Shown here piece after piece: positions 1 to 9,530 of a stretch of DNA of 64,000 nt. The notes under the pieces were generated by a model. It had not been told where the DNA came from. It did not search any database and saw only the letters and a program-made list of their open reading frames with translations. Each line of letters begins with the position of its first letter. Position 1 is the stretch's first letter. The stretch is from positions 3,829,501-3,893,500 of the forward strand of contig JAPFFF010000005.1 of assembly GCA_039105265.1 (NCBI GenBank). The letters are read 5' to 3'. The translations under genes were made by a program, and so were the position numbers. This DNA is from Tritrichomonas musculus. Its lineage: Eukaryota; Parabasalia; Tritrichomonadida; Tritrichomonadidae.

Positions 1-713
1 GATCTTATATATCCTTTAACTCTTTATCATTCTTTTGTTGGCTTTCTTTGATCATCTTTTCATTATTTTGTTGGATCGTTTTTGTTTGTTTTTCTAGAAA
101 ATCTATTTTTGCTTTTAGATATCTTTCTGATAATTGCTAATATTATCGTTTATCTTAGACATTTGGCGATTATTTTTGTCTATTTCTGTTTTAAGCCTTT
201 TTTCAATTTCTGATTTTTGTGAAATAAATCGTTGGCTTGTTTTTGTTTCTGATGCTTTATATTTATTATTCTGTACATCATTATTATCATTGATAATTTG
301 ATAACTTCATCAATTCGTTTTTTATTATTTTGAATATCTATTTTTTGCTGATTAATTGTTTTCATTTGATTATCAAGTTTCTTGTACAGTTCTTGTTTCT
401 TTTCATTATTCTCTTTTTTTCTTTTTTCTATTTCTATTTTGAGAATTTCAATCTCTTTTTTATTCTTCTCGATTTTAATACTTTCTTCATTTATTTTTTT
501 TTTTATCAAGTTTATTAATTAAATTGTTTTGCTCATTTTCTGTTTCTTGTATTTTTTTTCAATTATGAAATTAATCTTTGATTAATATTATTTATTTTAT
601 CTTTGATGTCATTCATTATATTTTGATTCTGATTTTCAGATTCATCATTTTGTGCATTTTGCTGGTCGATTTTTCTTCAAAAATATTAGCATAAAGAGTT
701 ATTATTTTACTTT
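1..713 (-). pseudogene. Decayed coiled-coil protein gene, cut by the window edge
   Basis: Read on the minus strand, this stretch encodes Lys/Glu/Gln/Asn-rich heptad-like sequence, for example a 109-residue open piece at 180-509 with runs such as IEILKIEIEKRKKENNEKKQ, and a separate piece near 600-665 reading QQNAQNDESENQNQNIMNDI. No single frame stays open, so several frameshifts and stops separate the pieces. The style resembles the long cytoplasmic coil of the protein encoded at 54547-62145, which suggests a decayed paralogue. The 5' side is interrupted at 714, where the left end of a transposon-like element begins. The 3' side lies outside the window. Function is unknown beyond being a coiled coil; it may be a cytoskeletal or membrane-tethered scaffold like its putative relative. 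Confidence 0.55.
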
Positions 714-747
714 TACCCATATTTATAAACGGCCATTCAGATTAGCG
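714..747 (+). repeat. Left terminal inverted repeat of the composite transposon
   Basis: This 34-base block is the exact reverse complement of 9497-9530. It begins with TA followed by CCC, has a conserved core AAACGGCCATTCAGATTAGC, and is followed by weaker inverted similarity to about 775. A 12-base motif AAGAACTGTCAC occurs just inside it (about 799-811) and again near the right end (about 9401-9412), but in direct orientation. Confidence 0.85.
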
Positions 748-1104
748 CAAAATATTCAATACACTAAGAATTTTTTTTTCTATAAATTCGTTCAAAAAAA
801 GAACTGTCACTAAAAAAAAAAATGAAATAAAAATATCTTGTTATTGAAAAACGATAATGGTGAAACTATTTTGTTATTGGTGTTAATTTGATGTTATATA
901 TGAATTTGATATTTTTTAAATAAAAAAAAAACAACATTTAATTTTACTTACAAAAAAAAATGTCATAGGATGGAGAACGTTTAATTATCTTGAATGGTCA
1001 TGCATTTCAAACATCTACCAAATAAAAGTATCTTTTGATTACAATCATCAACAAAATCCAAGCATCTGCCAATAGTAAAAGATAACTTTTGATCCCAAGC
1101 TTCT

Positions 1105-3680
1105 TCCGATTTATTTCTCAATATTAAATATCAAAAAGCTCCTTTTGAAGATAATCAAAAGCTTCTTTTAAAGATAATCAAAAAGTTCTTTTAAAGATAA
1201 TCAAAAGCTCCTTTTGAAGAGAAATAAAAAGTTCTTTGAAAGATAATCAAAATCTCCTTTTGCAGATAATCAAAAAGTTCTTTTAAAGATAATCAAAATC
1301 TCCTTTTGCAGATAATCAAAAAGTTCTTTTAAAGATAATCAAAAGCTTGTTTTAAAGATAATCAAAATCTCCTTTTGCAGATAATCAAAAAGTTCTTTTA
1401 AAGATAATCAAAAGCTTCTTTTAAAGATAATCAAAATCTCCTTTAGAAGATAATCAAAAAGTTCTTTTAAAGATAATCAAAAGCTTCTTTTAAAGATAAT
1501 CAAAATCTCCTTTAGAAGATAATCAAAAAGTTCTTTTAAAGATAATCAAAATCTCCTTTTGCAGATAATCAAAAAGTTCTTTTAAAGATAATCAAAAGCT
1601 CCTTTTAAAGATAATCAAAAAGTTCTTTGAAAGATAATCAAAAGCTTCTTTTAAAGATAATCAAAAAGTTCTTTTAAAGATAATCAAAAAGTTCTTTTAA
1701 AGATAATCAAAAGCTCCTTTTGCAGATAATCAAAAAGTTCTTTTAAAGATAATCAAAAAGTTCTTTTAAAGATAATCAAAAGCTCCTTTTGCAGATAATC
1801 AAAAAGTTCTTTGAAAGATAATCAAAAGCTTCTTTTAAAGATAATCAAAATCTCCTTTTGCAGATAATCAAAAGATCCTTTAGAAGATAATCAAAAGCTT
1901 CTTTTAAAGATAATCAAAATCTCCTTTTGCAGATAATCAAAAAGTTCTTTTAAAGATAATCAAAATCTCCTTTTAAAGATAATCAAAAGCTCCTTTAGAA
2001 GATAATCAAAAAGTTCTTTTAAAGATAATCAAAAGCTTCTTTTAAAGATAATCAAAAGCTCCTTTAGAAGATAATCAAAAAGTTTTTTTAAAGATAATCA
2101 AAAGCTCCTTTTGAAGAGAAATAAATAGTTCTTTTAAAGATAATCACAAAGTTCTTTTAAAGATAATCAAAAGCTCCTTTTGAAGAGAAATAAATAGTTC
2201 TTTTAAAGATAATCAAAAAGTTCTTTTAAAGATAATCAAAAGCTCCTTTTGCAGATAATCAAAAAGTTCTTTGAAAGATAATCAAAAAGTTCTTTTAAAG
2301 ATAATCAAAATCTCCTTTTGCAGATAATCAAAAAGTTCTTTTAAAGATAATCAAAATCTCCTTTTAAAGATAATCAAAAGCTCCTTTAGAAGATAATCAA
2401 AAAGTTCTTTTAAAGATAATCAAAAGCTTCTTTTAAAGATAATCAAAATCTCCTTTTGCAGATAATCAAAAAGTTCTTTTAAAGATAATCAAAAGCTCCT
2501 TTTGAAGAGAAATAAATAGTTCTTTTAAAGATAATCACAAAGTTCTTTTAAAGATAATCAAAAGCTCCTTTTGCAGATAATCAAAAAGTTCTTTTAAAGA
2601 TAATCAAAAGCTCCTTTTAAAGATAATCAAAAAGTTCTTTGAAAGATAATCAAAAGCTTCTTTTAAAGATAATCAAAAAGTTCTTTTAAAGATAATCAAA
2701 AAGTTCTTTTAAAGATAATCAAAAGCTCCTTTTGCAGATAATCAAAAAGTTCTTTTAAAGATAATCAAAAAGTTCTTTTAAAGATAATCAAAAGCTCCTT
2801 TTGCAGATAATCAAAAAGTTCTTTGAAAGATAATCAAAAGCTTCTTTTAAAGATAATCAAAATCTCCTTTTGCAGATAATCAAAAGATCCTTTAGAAGAT
2901 AATCAAAAGCTTCTTTTAAAGATAATCAAAATCTCCTTTTGCAGATAATCAAAAAGTTCTTTTAAAGATAATCAAAATCTCCTTTTAAAGATAATCAAAA
3001 GCTCCTTTAGAAGATAATCAAAAAGTTCTTTTAAAGATAATCAAAAGCTTCTTTTAAAGATAATCAAAATCTCCTTTTGCAGATAATCAAAAAGTTCTTT
3101 TAAAGATAATCAAAAGCTCCTTTTGAAGAGAAATAAAAAGTTCTTTTAAAGATAATCAAAAGCTTCTTTTAAAGATAATCAAAATCTCCTTTTGAAGAGA
3201 AATAAAAAGTTCTTTTAAAGATAATCAAAAGCTCCTTTAGAAGATAATCACAAAGTTCTTTTAAAGATAATCAAAATCTCCTTTTGCAGATAATCAAAAG
3301 CTCCTTTAGAAGATAATCAAAAAGTTCTTTTAAAGATAATCAAAAGCTCCTTTTGAAGAGAAATAAAAAGTTCTTTGAAAGATAATCAAAAGCTTCTTTT
3401 AAAGATAATCAAAAGCTCCTTTAGAAGATAATCACAAAGTTCTTTTAAAGATAATCAAAATCTCCTTTTGCAGATAATCAAAAAGTTCTTTTAAAGATAA
3501 TCAAAATCTCCTTTTGCAGATAATCACAAAGTTCTTTTAAAGATAATCAAAAGTTCCTTTTGCAGATAATCAAAAAGTTCTTTTAAAGATAATCAAAAGC
3601 TCCTTTTGAAGAGAAATAAATAGTTCTTTTAAAGATAATCAAAAAGTTCTTTTAAAGATAATCAAAAGCTCCTTCTGACT
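1105..3680. repeat. 23-bp minisatellite array 1 (about 110 copies)
   Basis: The array is built from tandem 23-base units of the form AAAGATAATCAAAAAGTTCT plus TTT. Unit variants differ mainly in two places: the middle (AAGCTCC, AAGCTTC, ATCTCC, AAGTTC) and the junction (TTAAAG, TTGCAG, TTAGAAG, TTGAAGAGAAATAA). The period of 23 is not divisible by three, so no long reading frame spans the array. Blocks of variants recur in the same order about 1012 bases apart (44 units), for example 1560-2056 against 2572-3068, which shows duplication of multi-unit segments. It ends directly against the start of the broken coding region near 3680. Confidence 0.95.
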
Positions 3681-4995
3681 TGATGATCAATATACTCAAT
3701 TGCTTCAACATGATCAGATCCAATATCTTTACATTATTCATCAGCGCGTCATTGTTCGAAACGCTCAAAATATGATTGATGATGAAAAGAAGCTTGAAGA
3801 TCAAAAAGAGAAAAAAGCGAAGCCGATATCAATTTTAACTATGTACTTACATCACATTCAAACTCAATTCAATAGTGGATTTACAAAATGTAAGAATGCT
3901 AATAATGAATTTGATAATAATCTTTTGATAAAGTTTGTTGATGCTCCAGTTTACAAGATCTTTCATAACTTTATTCATTTGATTACACCTCTTACGAATA
4001 AATATGAAATTGCTTCGATTGCTGACAACATCTTTAAGATGATTCTCAAAGGTTATATTAAAGTACCTATCTTAAATGGAAGAATAAGAATGAACTTGCT
4101 TGAAACATGCTACGTTTATGGGCTCATCCTTTCATCTTTAATTGCAGGAGGTGGAGTGACTCCTTTTGAAGAGAAGTTCCGTTGGGTGATTCCATCAAAC
4201 ACAGACTTAATAAATGATAAAAATAAACTGAATGAACTTGGTGGTCAGCCCAGTGAAGAAGAAAAGTTTTCATTGATATTTTATATTCAAAAATTAAGCT
4301 TAACATGAACAAGAACTTGTCATAAAACTTTAAAAAATTAGATAAATATGTAATTCATGCAATTACGCTGCACATGAATTGTTATGATGAACTTGTTCAT
4401 GTTTGTGATTCAAGTTCAGAAAGAAAAATACAACTACTCAGATTTTCTTACCAGAAAGATCGAACAGAAGAATTATTTTATCATTTATTGAGTAAAGCTC
4501 AACTATTATATCAGATAAAAAGCTCCTCATTAACTGATGATAATCCCAATTCAAAGTTAAAAGTATTGAGGGAATTCAATGATTCAACTTACTCAACAAG
4601 ATACATAAAAGAGGTCTTCGTGTTGCAAAAAAGTCGAATTTCAGCAGCACAAAATGGATTCCCGTTATTGGACGATGTATTTAAGAAAGACAAGAACCAA
4701 TATTTGAAGGAAATAATTGGCCATATATTGAAAAAAGTTCTTGACTAGTTTTAGTGAATTGAAATCAATTCTTCAACTAAAAGGTGATAAGTTAGACTTA
4801 AATAGCAATGATATCGATTTGTTCTTCAAAGGTTTCTATACAATTACTTCTGATCTTAAAGAAGAAGCACCAGAAGCAAGAATCTTTCCTTATCGATTCT
4901 TTAAGTCAATTAACATTTTCCCAAGCATTTTTGAAGATATATCTTCTGAAACTTGTCGCGATAAAGTCATTCGTATATCAAACAATGTCATCAAA
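3680..4995 (+). pseudogene. Broken gene of unknown function between the two minisatellite arrays
   Basis: Three open pieces on the plus strand (about 3682-4308, 4340-4748 and 4750-4995) join into what looks like one mostly helical, soluble protein of about 430 residues. Recognisable runs include VDAPVYKIFHNFIHLITPLT, KVPILNGRIRMNLLETCYVY and EIIGHILKKVLD. They are separated by a small frameshift region near 4310-4335 and an in-frame stop at 4746-4748. There is no start codon at the left, where the frame runs out of the repeat array. At the right the frame runs into DNA of different composition near 4995. Base composition is like host genes. I do not recognise the family. It may be a captured host gene fragment. 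Confidence 0.5.
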
Positions 4996-5795
4996 ATCCC
5001 CCAAGCTCTAACGACGGATTAATCCCTTGAGAACATAAATCTTCAAGAACACTTAAAATATTACTTAACTCCTCTAATGCTAAATATTCACATTGTATCG
5101 TTACAATTAACCGATACGCGTAAACAAGACTGTACATTGAAATAAATCCTAGCGCAAGTGGACAATCGAGGATAGCCGCACTAAGTCGATCTGATTTAGA
5201 AATCCTCTCTAAGCATTATCACAACAACATTAAGTAGTCTCCTTTTTGACTGAGTTCTACTTCATTTGCTGCTAAAGCTACCTCGGCTTGAATAATCGGT
5301 TGCTTTTTTTGCGACGTTTCCTTTATCTGATCAATTGCTCGACCTTCTCCGTGGAGAACATCGCAAAGGGTTCCTCCTTTCTCTTTTTCTAACCCTAACC
5401 CACTTGTCGTATTCCTCTGTGGATCAAAATAGATTAAAAGTGTTCGAATTCACTTTCGCGCTAAACAACTGCACTTTTTTGATTCGCTATCGAAAAAAAT
5501 GTCGCTGCATGATCTTTCTATACGCTTCATACGCCCTTAAAGTAAACTCGAGATGTTCCTTTAAAGCAATCACAATCTTTTCAAAAGATTGCTCAATCCC
5601 GCAATCCTCTGGAGTTTTATTAGTATTTCGAAATATTAAGCTAAACGCGAGACTCTACCTATTTTGTTCTATACGTTCTCCTTTATATATATCGAATAAT
5701 GAAATCTCGTCATGTGAAAATGCATCACCCCCTGCTTTTTGTGCTAACTCTTTGACCGAATCCATTACTCCTTTGCTTTGCTTCCTTCATTTTGA
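4995..5795 (-). pseudogene. pheT: Bacterial-looking segment containing the 3' end of pheT (Phe-tRNA synthetase beta)
   Basis: Composition is visibly richer in G and C than all surrounding DNA. On the minus strand from 5792, one frame reads MDSVKELAQKAGGDAFSHDE then ISLFDIYKGERIEQNR, and after one in-frame TAG continues in the same or an adjacent frame with SLAFSLIFRNTNKTPED and IEQSFEKIVIALKEHLEFTL. The order LFDIYKGE, SLAFSL, FR..., IVIALKE is that of the C-terminal ferredoxin-fold anticodon-binding domain of bacterial PheT, where the protein normally ends. Further downstream on the same strand (to about 5000) are more frames that look coding (for example TLCDVLHGEGRAIDQIKETS) but that I cannot identify. 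Eukaryotic cytosolic PheRS beta does not look like this. It may be a horizontally acquired fragment, or an assembly or contamination artefact lodged between repeats. Confidence 0.6.
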
Positions 5796-5796
5796 A

Positions 5797-6578
5797 GATA
5801 AACAAAAGATCCTTTTGAAGATAAACAAAAAGTCCTTTTGAAGATAATCAAAAGATCCTTTTAGAGATAAACAAAAAGTCATTTTGAAGATAAACAAAAG
5901 CTCCTTTTAGAGATAAACAAAAAGTCATTTTGAAGATAAACAAAAGCTCCTTTTAGAGATAAACAAAAAGTTCTTTTGAAGATAATCAAAAGATCCTTTT
6001 GAAGATAAACAAAAAGTCCTTTTGAAGATAAACAAAAGCTCCTTTTAGAGATAAACAAAAAGTTCTTTTGAAGATAATCAAAAGATCCTTTTGAAGATAA
6101 ACAAAAAGTCCTTTTGAAGATAAACAAAAGCTCCTTTTAGAGATAAACAAAAAGTTCTTTTGAAGATAATCAAAAGATCCTTTTGAAGATAAACAAAAAG
6201 TCCTTTTGAAGATAATCAAAAGCTCCTTTTAGAGATAAACAAAAAGTTCTTTTGAAGATAATCAAAAGATCCTTTTGAAGATAAACAAAAAGTCCTTTTG
6301 AAGATAATCAAAAGCTCCTTTTAGAGATAAACAAAAAGTCCTTTTGAAGATAATCAAAAGATCCTTTTAGAGATAAACAAAAAGTCATTTTGAAGATAAA
6401 CAAAAGCTCCTTTTAGAGATAAACAAAAAGTTCTTTTGAAGATAATCAAAAGATCCTTTTGAAGATAAACAAAAAGTCCTTTTGAAGATAATCAAAAGCT
6501 CCTTTTAGAGATAAACAAAAAGTCCTTTTGAAGATAATCAAAAGCTCCTTTTAGAGATAAACAAAAAGTCCTTTTGAT
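5797..6578. repeat. 23-bp minisatellite array 2 (about 34 copies), diverged relative of array 1
   Basis: The tandem units are again 23 bases long, but with a different variant set: GAAGATAAACAAAAAGTCCT plus TTT alternates with GAAGATAATCAAAAGATCCT and AGAGATAAACAAAAAGTTCT. The AAAC form of the unit, rare in array 1, dominates here. Orientation is the same as in array 1. Multi-unit blocks repeat about every 115-140 bases. Three units (69 bases) give a repeating peptide in some frames, which explains apparent ORFs on the minus strand; these are not genes. Confidence 0.95.
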
Positions 6579-6652
6579 AACTGCTTAAGCAAATAAAGCA
6601 TTCAAAAATTCAATGAGCTTTTAATTTTTCAAATAGATGGCCACATTTATCA

Positions 6653-8473
6653 ATGGAAACTGTGAGTTATACGCCGTTTTATTATTATCATCCCTCATTA
6701 AGATATCAAACAACGCCATATTTATCTACAGGTGAATATGAAATATTGCAACAAATAAAAATCCAGTATCCAAAATCATCATACGATAGCTTATATACCA
6801 AAATTTTGCATTCTCTTCCTAGAATGAAAAACTTTTTACCCGAGGAAATTAAGAAAATGTATGAAGATAAGCGAAATGAGCTTATGTTTAACAATAATAG
6901 TTTCGAATTTTTTAAATCAGCAGAAGGGATAACAGAATTAGTGAAGATGGCGCATTCTCCAGCTAATTATCTTTGGGACAATCCTTTCCCTTTTTCAAAT
7001 ACTCGTAAAAAAGTTCAATGGTCTGATGAAGAGAATCAATTACTGGAAAAAATTATGAATGAAGCAAGCTCTAGTGTTGAGTTTGCATTCCTACCTTTAT
7101 GCTTCCCGGGTCGGACCGGGAAGCAAATACATTTTCACTTCACAGAAATGCTGAAAAAGAACCAATTATTGAAAGATCCTCGAAAAATAATTCCATCTAA
7201 ACCATTTGATTTACAAATGCACCGTTATTTTATTCATCTAACAGAAAAGATAATGACCAATGAGCTGATTGATTTATTTCATAAAGGATATCAGATAACA
7301 GAGAAAATGATAATAGATAAAGCAAATATGTTTTTCCGTTTTTCATGGGTGTTATCAGAACGTTTATGCTATCAAATCTTTATGAGTGACGGAACTCCAA
7401 TTTATAAAACTAATGCTGAAAAAGAATATAGTGAAGAATTTATCTCAGCTTGCCAACAAAAAGAAATAGAAATCAAACAGTTATTATTCGACTCTAATGG
7501 AAATATTGATGATGATCTTCTTCACAAATTCCTGAAAAAGCATCGATTACCAATGCCAACATTTTCCAAACAATGGGTTAGATCTTTCATGAAACGAAAT
7601 GGTCTTTCATGGCGGCATGCTCATTTTTCTAGATACGGAGCGGTTGACCCAAGATATGTAAAAGAATATAAGATAAAACTTGCGCAGGCAATAAATCGTT
7701 ATGGTTATGATTACGTTTATAATATGGACGAAACGGCAGTTCGTGTTGTAAATAATGCAACACGAACTGCTGCACCAATTGGGGTTGAGCAGGTTCTCAT
7801 TCATTCAGATGCCAAAGAAAAAGAAGCATTCACTGCGATAGGCACATGTTCTAGAAATCGCACATATCCTTTGATCCTTCTAGCCAAAGGTTTCACAGAA
7901 AAATGTTGTGAAAAATTCAAAGCAAGAGGAGCAACTGAGGTGTGGCCAACCAAAACAACAAAAGCCTGGATGAATGAACATATTATGTTAAGATACTTGC
8001 AACATTTGCATGATAAAATTGCAAATAAAGAACCATGCGCACTGGTTCTTGACTCTTTCAAAGCGCATTGCACTAAAGAAGTAATAGAGGAAGCGAAAAG
8101 GCTCGACATTGAGCTTATATATGTTCCGACAAATGGAACAGGCGAGTTCCAGCCACTGGATAGAAGGATTTTCGGGATTTTAAAGTCAAAACTTCGATCC
8201 ATGGCTGGAACACGCCTATTCTCTGGGCCAAAACGATTTGAAATGATATTCAAAGATCTTATCAAATCGTGGGATGAAATAGAACCAGAAAATCTAATTT
8301 CTGCTTGGGATATTCAAGATTTAGAAATTTTGGTTCAAACTATTGCTAACAAAGGTCAGATGGATGAAAACATATTTGATTATCCTCTAGATCCTTTTGA
8401 TTGGGAATCAGATTCAGATTCAGATGATGACGATGATGATGATCCCGATTATAAAGGTAAATCTGATTTTTAA
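6653..8473 (+). CDS. DDE transposase with SANT/Myb-like domain (pogo/Tc1-mariner superfamily)
   Basis: This is an intact 606-residue ORF. Residues about 119-170 (KKVQWSDEENQLLEKIM, then CFPGRTGKQIHFHF) look like a SANT/Myb DNA-binding unit. Residues about 300-335 contain a pogo-type second helix-turn-helix (FSKQWVRSFMKRNGLSWRHA). The catalytic core follows: first Asp in YNMDET (D359), second in LVLDSFKAH (D467), third in QPLDRRIFGILKSKLRS (D503). The D2-D3 spacing of 35 is typical of DDE_1/Tc1-mariner enzymes, here DD35D. The C-terminus is a very acidic Asp/Ser tail (from about 585). The protein would bind the inverted ends at 714 and 9530 and catalyse cut-and-paste transposition in the nucleus. 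No internal stop or frameshift is present, so the copy may be active or recently so. Start: first ATG in frame, 70 bases after the second minisatellite array. Confidence 0.85.
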   Translation: METVSYTPFYYYHPSLRYQTTPYLSTGEYEILQQIKIQYPKSSYDSLYTKILHSLPRMKNFLPEEIKKMYEDKRNELMFNNNSFEFFKSAEGITELVKMAHSPANYLWDNPFPFSNTRKKVQWSDEENQLLEKIMNEASSSVEFAFLPLCFPGRTGKQIHFHFTEMLKKNQLLKDPRKIIPSKPFDLQMHRYFIHLTEKIMTNELIDLFHKGYQITEKMIIDKANMFFRFSWVLSERLCYQIFMSDGTPIYKTNAEKEYSEEFISACQQKEIEIKQLLFDSNGNIDDDLLHKFLKKHRLPMPTFSKQWVRSFMKRNGLSWRHAHFSRYGAVDPRYVKEYKIKLAQAINRYGYDYVYNMDETAVRVVNNATRTAAPIGVEQVLIHSDAKEKEAFTAIGTCSRNRTYPLILLAKGFTEKCCEKFKARGATEVWPTKTTKAWMNEHIMLRYLQHLHDKIANKEPCALVLDSFKAHCTKEVIEEAKRLDIELIYVPTNGTGEFQPLDRRIFGILKSKLRSMAGTRLFSGPKRFEMIFKDLIKSWDEIEPENLISAWDIQDLEILVQTIANKGQMDENIFDYPLDPFDWESDSDSDDDDDDDPDYKGKSDF

Positions 8474-9496
8474 ATAAACAAAACATTTTCTTACTATATC
8501 TATTAGTTTTTTTTTAATTTTTATTTTTTTCTAATGAAAAAATCAACTTTTTGATATAACTAAACAACCAGCTAAACAGAAAAAGTTTCAAATTTGTTAA
8601 CATTAATAAAATTCATATAAAAATTACATGCTACTATCAATTATAAATATCAATTACTCCAAAATTTTGACAAAACCAAAATATTTCTTATTTATTATTA
8701 TTAATTTTAAAAATTGATTAGCCAAAATATAAATCTTATAGCGTTATATATTTACTTATATAAAATATTTTTTGAATTAAACTTTGGTCGTACAATAGAG
8801 TATCTAATTTTATTTAATTATTATTTTAAAGAATGTAGTATTTTAGCTGCAATGCAAAATAGGGGTAAATACAATGCTTTTAAACAAATTTTAAACTTTG
8901 ATTTCATTCATTAAGTCAAAATGTATTTGAATGATAAATATATGAAAAATAAAACATCATTTTGATGCATTATTTCTATGAATCATAATGAATATATTGT
9001 CAAATCAAACGAAAAATTAATGAAAATAAACAACAAATTTAAAAAAACACTAAAACAAAAATGCAAAAAACAGTATTTTTCAAAAGAAAAATACTATTTC
9101 TGGATAGTTGTTTTATTTTTATATTTAGTTTTAAAAATATCACATTTTTGCGCTAGTAAAATTAGCTTAATATGAAATGAAAAAAAGATATGAACAAATG
9201 AATAAAACAATTATCCAAAAAAACTAAAGATATATATACCAAAAGATAGCATTCTATATGAATATAATCAATTCATTTATATTTTTTCATTTTTTTTTTT
9301 ATTTAAAGAATAAAACTTCAATCAAATTATAACAAATTATTTAAACGTAAGAAAAATGTAACCATCTCTATAATAAATTATAAAATTGAGAGGAAAGAAA
9401 AAGAACTGTCACAAATTGAATGAAGAAAAAATACTATTTACATTTTTTCAATTAAATCAATAGAATTTTTTTTTCTGAGAATTTGAATGTTACTCA
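8474..9496. other. Non-coding right arm of the transposon
   Basis: This is very AT-rich DNA with only short chance ORFs. One perfect 10-bp stem with an AAAA loop lies at 9072-9095 (AGTATTTTTC / GAAAAATACT). Nothing else is recognisable before the right inverted repeat. Confidence 0.6.
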
Positions 9497-9530
9497 CGCT
9501 AATCTGAATGGCCGTTTATAAATATGGGTA
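9497..9530 (-). repeat. Right terminal inverted repeat of the composite transposon
   Basis: This is the exact 34-base inverted copy of 714-747, ending GGG then TA. An apparent ORF beginning at the ATGGGTA inside this repeat (9524) is judged to be a chance frame. Confidence 0.85.

Larger units (their letters stand above)
714..9530. mobile_element. Composite DNA transposon with 34-bp perfect inverted ends (pogo/Tc1-mariner type)
   Basis: Positions 714-747 and 9497-9530 are exact reverse complements over 34 bases, each beginning TACCCATATTTATAAACGGC from the outside. TA lies at the outer edge of both, as expected for a TA target-site duplication, leaving 32-bp terminal inverted repeats from CCC to GGG. 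Inside the perfect part, similarity continues weakly (ATTCAA and AGAA blocks, then an A/T run). The interior carries a transposase gene (6653-8473), two arrays of a 23-bp minisatellite, a broken gene and a bacterial-looking segment. The left flank is a decayed coiled-coil gene. The DDE transposase and the TA duplication agree with the Tc1/mariner/pogo superfamily; the length of about 8.8 kb is large for that group. An alternative is two independent shorter insertions that happen to share ends. Confidence 0.75.

Noticed and set aside
1105-3680. CRISPR-like array
   Set aside because: Units are contiguous with no unique spacers; this is a eukaryotic minisatellite.
5335-5841. Plus-strand 168-codon ORF
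   Set aside because: It is antisense to the pheT-like and adjacent coding frames of the bacterial-looking segment, and its tail runs into the minisatellite.
5879-6219. Minus-strand repetitive ORFs in the second array
   Set aside because: They arise because three 23-base units make 69 bases without stops in some frames; no codon logic beyond the repeat.
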